From NCBI GenBank assembly GCA_964526045.1, contig CAZGIF010000001.1:1-64000 (forward strand): 64,000 nucleotides of DNA. Direction: 5' to 3'. The position numbers and the translations under genes are program-made. The notes under the pieces were generated by a model. That model saw only the letters and a program-made list of their open reading frames with translations, had not been told where the DNA came from and ran no database searches. Shown here in pieces: positions 23,297-33,300 of the stretch (within the stretch, counting starts at the first letter, position 1; every line of letters starts with the position of its first letter). This DNA comes from CAZGIF01 sp964526045 (GTDB lineage: Bacteria > Patescibacteriota > Gracilibacteria > Absconditabacterales > Absconditicoccaceae).

Positions 23297-24984
23297 ACTT
23301 CATCCACAACGACAATTCCAATAGGATCTTTGTCCATAGTCAGCCAAAAGTCTTTTCATTTTCATTCACAATGTAATGGAAACGGAATACCAAAAAATTG
23401 TTTGATGAACTTTTTCCGTGGTAAAACAACTTTTGCCATCATATCGTTTTTGTGCTTACTATATGTACTTACTGGAAACTGTGTATTGTAAACTTTTTCT
23501 CATTGATGCTTGAGCAATAGACGAATTACTTCTACAGTATATTTTTGAGTTGGGAGTAGAGAAGAAGGAAGTTTTTTGCCATGATACAATACTTTGGACT
23601 GAATCATATCCAAAACGATTGGATGATTTTCTCACTGAAAACGAGTTGGATGCGTTATGTTTTTTGTAGCTCATGTGACAGTTACATACCCACTACTGAC
23701 AAATTCTGAAAACATTCCATTTGGAACATGCTGTTCAAGACGAATACCAGACCCTGCAGTTCAATCTTCTCGAGATTCATAATAAACAAGACTATTAGGA
23801 TATTTTTTCATAAGCATTTTTTTTAGATCTTTTTGCAACGTTTTTCTAAATCTCTCAATAGGTGTAACAATAGCTATCATTCCTCAGTTGTTTTTGGGAT
23901 TAAGTCTATACCAAGCTATAGATTTTTGATGATGAAGAAAATGAGAATTAATATGAGACACAAGTGTTGTCACATCTTCCGATAAGTCGTACATTATTCT
24001 ATGCAAGAATTGCTTTTTACGCAAGATATCTGTGTATTCATTTTGACGCAATTCTCTAGTAGAAGGATTATAAATTGCTTGCAAAATATCAATATCATGC
24101 AAAATCAAATGACTAGCAATTCCTTTTAGATATTCAAAATATGAATCTTTGGCGCGAGTCAAAGCATAAAACTTTGGCTGAAAAACAGGTAACTTTTGAT
24201 GATACATTGTATGAAGCAATATGTCAACTTCTGGCGGAGTATTGTTAATACTCGTTTGTTGCATCGAAGAAAATGCTGGTATTCATGTATAAATGAGCGT
24301 TGTATCAAAAATCAGCGTCGGTCTAGTTGGCAAATACGGAAATAAATCATTTAACCTAGTAATGTATGGAGTAGGCGTTCCAAAGACAACAGAAGGATAA
24401 TGTCAGTTGTGAAGATGTGAGAAACAATCTATATATGCCAATGGATAATCAGTCAAACGAACACGACGCAATAGTGCGTCAAAGTTTTTCATAATGGCTT
24501 TGTAGTGGGGATGTTCATTGATACGTTCGGAAGACAAATCTCGCAAAGCACTATCATGTGGATACGACTGCAAACTTTCCCAATACGCAATCAACACCAA
24601 TATACGTTTGAGCGTTCAAAGACTTGCATATTTTTGTCATTCTATCAAAAACGACCACTCTTGGTCAGCAAACATTTTTTTCTGAACAAAATACTCTTCG
24701 ATTTTGGAGAGCTGATCATGAAATTCTATTCACAACTTGGTGACAAATTCTTGTTTACTAAAATCATAATACGATATATTTTGGAAAAGAGTCTTCGACT
24801 GACGGCGCGTACGTATACCAATATAACAACGTAAAGGTAGTTTTTTGTAGACTGTACAGCCAATTTGCAAGTCTCAATCATCCCACAAAGGATAGCTAAG
24901 TGGAATAGAAAATACGATATCATGAGAGCCAAAAAATTCTTGATATGCACCAAAAAACTTTTTTTTGAGATAAGAACTATTCAT
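23293..24984 (-). CDS. Hypothetical protein, 563 residues
   Basis: ATG 24984 to TAG 23293-23295, uninterrupted with TGA as Gly. No signal peptide. I do not recognise the family. Visible points: N-terminal FFGAYQEFFGSHDIVFSIPL; a middle part with many Tyr and His residues; and near the C-terminus the Gly/Ser-rich GTAGSGIRLEQHVPNGMFSE and SSGYVTVTGAT, which faintly recall nucleotide-binding or GHMP-like loops. That is not enough to assign. It ends DKDPIGIVVVDEV. Codon use looks like the rest of the chromosome rather than the AT-richer neighbours on the plus strand. Its stop overlaps the convergent PRTase-like gene, and the PLP-enzyme gene lies 20 bases upstream on the same strand, so the two may be co-transcribed. 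Confidence 0.75.
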
Positions 24985-25004
24985 ACGTGATTATAGGAAA
25001 TAAA

Positions 25005-26099
25005 TTATAGTTCTAATCACTTACCAGTTGAGACAACTATTACTTTTGCATCCATAGGAATATCGGGTCTAGAATGACCAACTAATCAAGCAAACGCTGT
25101 AGCTGCAGATAATTCTGTTTTGATATTAATATCATCAAGTGCTTGGTGAGTTTTGAGTATTGTTTCATTATCAACTTCTATATATATGTGTTTTGTCTGA
25201 AAAAATATCTTGTATAAAATTGGCAAAACCGCAGTAAATGGAGATGTAAGTTTTTCTGCAACTGATTGTTCTTTATAATTTTTGATAACATATTCATCAT
25301 TTCCAAACTGAAGAGCAAACCCTAATGGATGTTCGTTTTGTGGTCACACAGCAATAATACGAGTGTCTAGCCCAAGCTCCTCTATAGCAAGCCACACTCA
25401 CACAATTAGGTCACCGCTTCCACATGGCAAAACTATATAATCTGGGTTTTGATCTGCAATTTCGTACATCAGTTGTTTGTATGCATTGATACTTATTGGC
25501 TCAAAACTATTCGTTACTGCCCGTATATTTTTTCGTTTTTTTTGACGTTCATATTTATCATGTTCCGCAACAATCTGAACAAAGTCTCTTGGTCTCAAAA
25601 TTCATTTATATCTGAGTCAGTCAATATACATCAGATGTCACCAGTGAGAAAGAGCTTTTGCTCTATCTTCTGAGATTCGAGGGAAAACCAAAGACGTATA
25701 ATCGATCTCTGCTTTTGCACAATACCTACTCAATGAATATCAAGCATTACCAGCAGTCAGGCAAACGATTTTGTCTACTCACTGTTCTTTTGCAACATTT
25801 ACAATAAACTCACTTCTCCTATCTTTATGTGTTCAATACGGATTAAAACATTCATCTTTGTAAAAAATATTTTGTATATTCATAAGTTCAGACAGATCTT
25901 GACTGGTTTTTAATGGAGTTTTAGTCGCATCTATAGTTATAAATCTATCTTGAAATGGTACTTTACACAAAAACCCATCTACATCATATCATCACTCAAG
26001 CACCAAACTGCTGTACTCTTCACTAGTTGCCTGAGGGTTTGTATAGAGATTTAGATTAAAAGGAAAGGTTTTATTGGTTTTGACACAACGAAAATGCAT
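25005..26099 (-). CDS. Fold-type II PLP-dependent enzyme, threonine-synthase-like
   Basis: 364 residues from ATG 26099 (an in-frame ATG at 26108 would add three) to TAA 25005-25007. Signatures of the tryptophan-synthase-beta/threonine-synthase fold: NPYGTHKDRRSEF with the Schiff-base Lys in THKDR (about K92); a substrate or phosphate-binding Asn loop, CLTAGNAGYSLSR; and a Gly-rich PLP phosphate loop, LPCGSGDLIVG. The N-terminus (HFRCVKTNKTFPFNLNLYTN) is like the opening of threonine synthases. Product likely threonine or another amino acid formed by beta/gamma replacement; the exact substrate cannot be read. Next to no amino-acid biosynthesis genes, which is expected in reduced CPR genomes. 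It may serve the neighbouring accessory block or salvage metabolism. Same strand as, and 20 bases upstream of, the 563-residue gene. Confidence 0.8.
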
Positions 26100-26315
26100 A
26101 GGAACCATACAAAAAAGAAAGAGAATAAAACACAATTTACTATAATAAAGAAAAAAAAGAAAACAAGAAAATAGGAAAATTTTTTTACAAATTTTTTTTT
26201 TGTATTATTTTTTCTTAAAAAAAATTAAACCACTATAAAATCAATTAAATATTAACTAATAGTAAATTTTTTATTATTCACACATTTTGCAATAGATTTC
26301 TTTTGTTTTGAGAGT

Positions 26316-27503
26316 ATGATGGAAATAGATGCATCATATTTACTTTGTTCTAAAAACATTATGTTATTTACCAACTCACGTTTACAAACTACACAAAAGA
26401 GGTTATTGCACTGAGAATACAAAGAGATAAACAATAGCAACAAAATTATACTACAGCACTTATGGGATGACACTTATAACTTTTTAAACCTACTACAAAA
26501 CAATAACATAAAAATATCTCATGTTCTCTGAAAGCCAAACTCTGTAGATGAAAATGTAAGAAGGAACATCGCTGAAAAATTACACATACCTGTTGATGTG
26601 ATACCTTATGACCAATTAGATAATTCAGATTTTTTATTTAGATTATTATGAAAGTACTCAGAAAAAGAGCTATGTGTATTGGAAGTTTGAGGATACCATC
26701 TCAATGCACTTATCAAACAAAAAGAAGATATTATTAAAAACATCCTTTGAGTTGTTGAAATTACAAAGTTCTGACATAATCGCTATCTTCAATATCTAAA
26801 TACACACAAGAAACTTCCTGTACCAATAGTTTCAATCGCTGAATCAAAAATTAAAGAAATAGAAGCAAACTATGTAGCAAAAATGTGAGTAATCTGAATC
26901 GACCTACTACTTCATAAATACTGAACTACAATTTGAAGCAAAAAGTGCTGACTATTATGATACTGAATGATTAATTCTAACGTACATTCTCGATTAAATC
27001 AGTTTTGAGTAAAATCTTGTAAAGCATACGACCCTAAATTTAATAAGTCAGAAAATCCAGCAAGAAAGCTATTTTTCTCTCAAAAAGAGATATTAGAAAA
27101 TTCAGAAGTAATTATAGCATCAACTTGAAGCACTAGTTTATCTTTAGAATTAATTAGCCTATATTGTAAAGATTCTGTAATATTAGCAGCCATGTGATCT
27201 AGATGAAGAGAATTTCCAATTGAAGAAATGAAACAAAAACGAACTCGGCGAGAAGAAGATTGAGGCAGTGTGTTAACATTTAAAAATGAAAAATGAAAAT
27301 ATATACATGTACTATATAACTGAATTGCTATGAACTATATGTTACAAAGTTGTCCAGATGAAGTAATGGATCCATATTTTAGTGAAATGTTAGAATGAAT
27401 GAAAATTTTACATACAGAGGAACTATCATTAAATAAGATTCATACTGTCGATCCAGAAAAAAGCAAAGAAATAATCTCTCAACGAGAATCTAGTTTCTTA
27501 TAA
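26316..27503 (+). CDS. S-adenosylhomocysteine-hydrolase-like NAD-binding protein
   Basis: 395 residues from ATG 26316 to TAA 27501-27503. The frame is open back to 26256, so an upstream non-ATG start is possible. The C-terminal half reads like the AdoHcy hydrolase NAD-binding domain: GTTIGSKKCGLLGYGMINSN (Rossmann GxGxxG-like, with TGA glycines), CKAYDPKF, EILENSEVIIASTGSTS, and SVILAAMGSRGREFP where the family has the N/G-H/S-x-G-E motif. The N-terminal half lacks the usual SAHH catalytic Cys/Asp motifs I would expect and has FLNLLQNNNIKISHVLGKPNS instead. It is probably a divergent relative acting on another nucleoside-like or keto substrate. Same strand as the Nudix gene 32 bases downstream and likely co-transcribed. 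AT-rich codon use like the PRTase-like gene. Confidence 0.75.
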
Positions 27504-27535
27504 AAAGAATTAACTTTATTTTTTTATAGATAGTT

Positions 27536-27970
27536 ATGACAATTAAAAAACATGTTGTTGCTATAATAATATATAATAATAAAAAAGAAATACTTTTACA
27601 AAAAAGATGAAAGTATAGCAAATACGGAGAAGAACGATCTTTTTTTTGATGATCAATAGAACAGTGAGAGAGTACACTATCAGCAATTAAAAGAGAAATA
27701 AAAGAAGAACTGTGAATTAAAATTATCGAAGAAGAGTTACTTTATCTTTGACAAACTAAACACTTTATTATCGCACATCAAACAAACTACATTCGTGATA
27801 TATATGCAATTAAAAGTTCTCAAGAAGAATATATTGACAATGAAGCATACTGAGCACATTTTATACACATAGGCCAGATAAAAAAACTAAAAATGATAAC
27901 AAATATAACTCAAGAATACGAAATAATCAAAACACTATTTTCTAACAATTTAAATACAATAGATATGTAA
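27536..27970 (+). CDS. Nudix hydrolase
   Basis: 144 residues, ATG to TAA. The full Nudix box GSIEQGE ... REIKEELGI lies at about residues 39-61, with the catalytic Glu pattern REIKEE intact. Two tandem TGA codons and a further TGA supply box glycines, strong direct evidence that UGA is Gly. These enzymes hydrolyse nucleoside diphosphates linked to another moiety; the substrate here is unknown. N-terminal HVVAIIIYNNKKEILLQKR is the standard first strand pair. It follows the AdoHcy-hydrolase-like gene by 32 bases; the two could act in one nucleotide-derived pathway, as a sanitiser or a biosynthetic step. Its stop overlaps the start of the HDAC-family remnant. Confidence 0.93.
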
Positions 27971-28143
27971 TTAAATGTAAAGATAAGCTTTTAGATTTAT
28001 GATGTACAAATGAAACCTATTTCGAATTATGAAAACGTATAGCCAAGTTTCAGAAAAAAACCTTTGCTGTTTTGGAAGGTTGATATCATGATGACGTCGC
28101 CGAGAACATAAAAAACTTTGTTGCTTGATATAATAGTAAGTAA
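27967..28143 (+). pseudogene. 3' remnant of a histone-deacetylase-family (AcuC/HDAC-like) gene
   Basis: An open frame of about 58 codons without a convincing start ends at TAA 28141-28143. It reads LLDLGCTNETYFELGKRIAK, then FAVLEGGYHDDVAENIKNF and VAGYNSK. This is the C-terminal end of HDAC/acetoin-utilisation-family deacetylases (L-x-LT-x-x-x-Y ... VLEGGY ... N(I/V)xxFxxG), about 55 of the usual 300+ residues. All catalytic residues upstream are missing, so it is a deletion remnant, consistent with a recombination edge of the accessory block right after the Nudix gene. Confidence 0.6.
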
Positions 28144-28195
28144 TCTTTTAAAGAATATTCCAAAATATTCTTAGCATCTATAAAACAAAAAATCT

Positions 28196-30184
28196 TTACA
28201 ACTTCACTCACCTAGCAAAACTAGGACTAAAAAATACAATTGTTTTTATAGACAAATCTCCATGTAACAAATAATATACCCATTGCTCAACGGTATATAC
28301 TTGTGCAACATTTCAATCAAAATCTCGATCTCAGTATACGTAATGCTCATCCCCAGCACTCGCATAATGCTTTCTGGAATTTATCATAACTAAAGGTGAC
28401 TTATCAGTATACGTGCGTACCACACTATCTATATCCACTTTGTATCGTGAATTACAACTATTAATAAACACCATAGACATATGGTCCAACTTTTTTGTAA
28501 AAAGATACTCAAAATCTTCTTTTTCGATATTTGTATTTTTAGTCAAAAGACCAGCTCAAGCATCGGAACCATGTAGTGCTATCTCTACCTTCGTATTTCA
28601 TTGCGCCATCAAACTATCAACCATTTGAAAAAAGGTATCTGGATGTAGATTGGGCGTTGTTTTGGAAAGAGGGTATATTTTTGCTACTCAGGGAGTACGT
28701 TCAATATTGTCATGAGCTTCTTGTTGATAATGACTCAAAGCTCAAGATGCGTCGCCTCATGTAGTTTCGGAACCTCTTATAACAATTGCAGCATGATCTT
28801 GTTTATGAAATTTTTCTCACAAAAGAAGCAAATCATCAACTTTTATCATAAAGTATTCAGTTAGTGCATTAATACCAATCTTTCATCTACATTCGATATG
28901 CTCCAAAGCAAAGTCATGTTCACCCGCCTGCTCTACCAATTCCAAGTATCATTTGTACAAAGAAATATATGCATTAGGTTGCTGTACACGGTTTATTGGG
29001 ATTCTTTTTTGTCAAACAACAAGGTACTTTGTTTTTTTTATTGTGTCGAACAACTGCTCATACTTTATAACTTCTGACAAAAGCACGCTATCTGTCAGAT
29101 ATTTTTTTGTTTTTTCAAAGTAAAAATCATCTTTGAGATAGGCGAAAAACAATTCCTCACTATCTTTGTGAAAAACATCCAAAAATCTTTGTCTTTCTGT
29201 ATCATCAATAGACTTGAGGCGAGAAACGTGCTGAATATAGTCAACGGGATTATACAAAGGCGCTTGAACTAGGTCTTTTGCAATATATTTTGTAAAATTT
29301 TGTTGAAAATCTGCTGGAAGCAAGTGAATGTAATGCAAATATGAACAAGCATCTCACTTTCAAAGCCTAGCTTGCATAAACAGCAAATCAAAGAGAAGTT
29401 TTCAATCATCTCGTGTATATGCTTTGTGTTTTATCATATATTGTGCAACTTTGTCCAAAAGTTTGGGTGCATACACTTCTCACCATGTGTTCTTGATAAG
29501 TTTATTTAGCATAGTTCATTTTTCTTTTTGTGTCAAAACATCTAAACTTCATAGATTTTCTATTACTTTTGATGGCACACGAACAGATTCTATTCCTACT
29601 ATTTCCAAAAAATATTCTCTTGGTAATGCTTTTTCCAAAACTCAAAAATCTGTATACAACAAAAAGTAATTTGTTTTATCTGATGCGGCAAATGCAGTAC
29701 ACTTTTGGATAATATACTCTTGAGACAAAAAATCCCACCTATCTATATTTTGCAAAAAAATAGCATACCATGCCTTTTGATCCATTCTCTCAAATAGACT
29801 ATCAAGAAACATTTCTGCTTTTTGTCATCACTCCTCATTCGCATGTACAAAGTCAAAGTCTTGTATCCCTACCATCATTTCAGTGTATTGCTGGTCAGTA
29901 TATTCAAACAAAAAAATATCGGCTGGAAGTTTTTCATGTAATGTATCAGTGGTTTGTGTATGTCTACTTTTGATGGTAATATTGTCTTTGGGTGTGAGTT
30001 TATCAACATGAGTGCCTGATGCTTTTGCAACGTGTAATCACAATGCCATTGCTAGTGTTGCCGCAGACACTATCAGATATTCTTTTGTTTTTTTATAAAA
30101 ACTTGGACCTTTCTGTGGTGACTGGTGTCAAGAAAGGTTTGAAGAATTGTATCATTGGGTGTTTTGATTGGTACGTGTCATCAT
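28196..30184 (-). CDS. Membrane-anchored protein with a caspase-like (clan CD) His/Cys arrangement
   Basis: 662 residues; tandem ATGs at 30184 and 30181; TAA 28196-28198. One N-terminal membrane segment (about residues 34-55, YLIVSAATLAMALGLHVA) suggests anchoring with the bulk outside. A long helical middle part with no recognised domain follows. Near the C-terminus VEIALHGSDAG (H538) is followed 39 residues later by MVFINSCNSRY (C577). A hydrophobic strand ending in HG and a later strand ending in a Cys is the signature of caspase/gingipain/CHAT-fold cysteine peptidases, with typical spacing. Downstream SPLVMINSRKHYASAGDEH and VEQWVYYLLHGD fit the usual end of such domains. Activity is inferred from two motifs only. 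Alone on its strand, divergent from the 2228-residue gene. Confidence 0.65.
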
Positions 30185-30351
30185 AATCCATGGGAAAAGT
30201 AATACAAAACTTACTCTGCTTATACATATTATATACCAAAAACAAAAAAAAGCAAATTATATATTTGAGAGTTGTTTTAGGTATTTCTCTTTCTACGAAA
30301 TCTGAGTATACTTTATGACAAAGTCTTATTCTTTATCTTTGAGTACTGTAT

Positions 30352-33300
30352 ATGTTTTGACGCATAGCATCATTATATAAAATATTTATTTTCGGAGTCT
30401 GTATTTTTGGACTCATATGAATATTTTTGCCATGACAATGATTTACGAGAGGAAGTTGTGGTCCAAACTGATCGGAACAATGAATCTATTATGGATTGGG
30501 AGCCACCAAATGGAGGCTTGATGGAGACGCCTGATTTTGTAATACTGGAATTTTTGCCTGAACATGAACAAATTCTGGGGCTACTGCTATCTTTAATTTT
30601 CCGACAAGTAGAACATGAACACAACTTTTTCAACGAAGTTGTACTGATCCAAATGATGGACTTACAAGTGTATGTAACGCAAGGGTTCATTACAGACCAG
30701 AATGTGGTGTCAATGCTGATACATATGTAGATGGTTCAGCATGATGGACAGACAATTCCAGCACATGATTTTGTGCCAATTGAGACCCAATTTTTAATAC
30801 ACAAGCACAACCAACACCACCCTTTCCGTTTGCTGCAAGTGGAACACAATACACATGGTGATGTGAAAACGACATCCAAGAAGAGATATTATGTAATGCT
30901 TTTATTGGAGATTACGATGTTTGTGGTTTCAACTCAGACATACACCGTTATCGACAAAAAGACCGACATGCATGAGAATGATTTCCAACAAATACATTGT
31001 TTTGATTTTGTGCAGATTGAGCATCGCCTGCTACTCCAGGACGGTATGATCCTACAGCACTAACACCATTCCCAAACGATCAAATGAGATTAGATGAAGA
31101 CCTAGAGTTGAGATGGTATTGTGGAGTAGATGAATGAAACTGATTTGACAACACATCATACCTTTGTACGACCGTTGTAGAAAAAATACAACATGCAGCT
31201 TGTTGACAAAACGCAAGGATATTCACAGCTGAAGAAAAAGAACGAGATCAATATGATTATGATTGATTTTGTAATGTATGAACATTTTCTTGAGTTGGAA
31301 GTCCAAATGATATACCACTTTTTCCTACTGACACGCAAAGAGCGATACAAACATGAATACAACGAGAATGTTATGCTTTGGATGGGTGAGATACAAGTGT
31401 CTCATGTGATGCAACATTTATTGAAGTACCAATATGTGGAGACAATGCTGACGACTATACAATATATGATACTGACCGACGTGACAGTTGAGCTACATGA
31501 TTTTGTAGTCAGGGGAACTTTTTTGGATATCGAGGAGGTGCAAACCCATGATTTCCAACATTTGAACAAAGACGAACAGACCAAAATATACAACGGTGAT
31601 GTCAAAATCAATACCGTGAGCAAGTTTTTTGTGAAGCAAATGTTGCAATGATTCCCCGCCCAACATGTTGAGTAAATACAGCCGATCATACTGCAGCACA
31701 AGACGATTGGTTTGCATGAACTCTTACATGATTTTGTGAGGGGTGAGATTTTCAATGATCATGACCAGACATCTGAAGATACGAACCATTTGACTTTCCA
31801 ACAGATAGAACTATTGAAAACACATTCGAACGAACATGTACAGTTGATACAAGAGTTGAACTATGTGAAACGACAGTGTATCCAAAACCAGTCTGTGGAG
31901 TAAATCAAAAAACATATACAAACAAACAAGTTGATCGACAAAGTTGAGCTGTAATATGATTTTGTGAAGTATGATCTATACAAGGATATACGTGATTAAA
32001 TGTTCCAGACATGCCTATGATTCGCGATAGACTCTCTTGAGCTCAAGAAAACCGATCATGCCAAAACGCGATTTGAGACTCAGTTGCATGTGAAGCGTCA
32101 TTTGCACCACTCGATCCGTGTGGATACAACGCGAGACCTCACTTTTACCGACAAAAAGACTGGCACGCCGGATATGATTTTCCTGACAATACAGCCAATG
32201 GATTTTGTGATGTATGATTTCCTTGATGGTATAAACGTGACCGAATTCCTTGGATCGGATCTCGATACCCAGAACTACAGGCAATACCATTTCCTACTGA
32301 CGTACAAAGAACTGAACAAGATATGCAGTTTTCATGGTTTTGTTCTATAGCAGAATCAAATGGAATTTTAAATACTGATTATTTGTGTACTGCACAAATA
32401 GAAAAAGTATTTAATGCTGACTGTGGTGTCAATGTATGAAGCTATAGTGGTGAAGCAAACGAACGACGTGATGCTAGTTATTCATGATTTTGTAATTATG
32501 GATACTACTCTGGTCGTCACGAAAGCAATCAACCAATGCTTTTCCCTACAATTGATGATAGAGTCGCTCCATTTCAAGAAAACCGATCGTGTATTGCTCA
32601 TGATGGATGATCTAATACTGAATGTAGTGCAACTTTTTATCCGGTACCGCAATGTTGAGTCAATGCAACTGAGTTTAGTGATCGAGAATTAGATCGAAGA
32701 GATAACTCAGTACAATGATTTTGTACCTGATGAACATATGAATGATATCGAAATGGAAATAATCCACCATTTCCTTATCCGTATGAAAGAAAGTGACTAA
32801 GTTGAGCAACAATTGCACGAAATTGTACAAATGCATTAGATGAAACAATAACATGTGAAGCAAGCATGCCTGAAGTGCAAGCATGTGGACTCAATACAAA
32901 ACCATATTTTTATTCTGAAACGCAACGACATAACGGTACTACATTTCAAGATGGAGTCAACAACCCATGATTTTGTGAAATAGGAACACCTGGATGGTAT
33001 ACATACGTATGATTCCCAGATGTTAATCAAAGAAGATTTGAACCTATTCGTCGTAATCGGTTTTGTAGTATTCCAACACCAGATGGGTATGTTGATACAT
33101 CAACACTATGTGAAGCTACTATTGCACCAGTTGCGCAAGGATCTTGTTGAGAAAATGCGACATCATACGGAATAGAACAAACAGAACGAAATCAAGCTAC
33201 ACTAACCTGATTCTGTCAGGTAGGAAATTTTTCATGAGATACTCGTATCTATGATTTTCCTGATATTGAAGATGGAGAAAGATATATTAATCAAACACTG

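Noticed and set aside
27967..28143. HDAC-like segment considered as a complete small gene
   Set aside because: No start codon in frame before the conserved part, and all catalytic residues are absent, so it was called a remnant.
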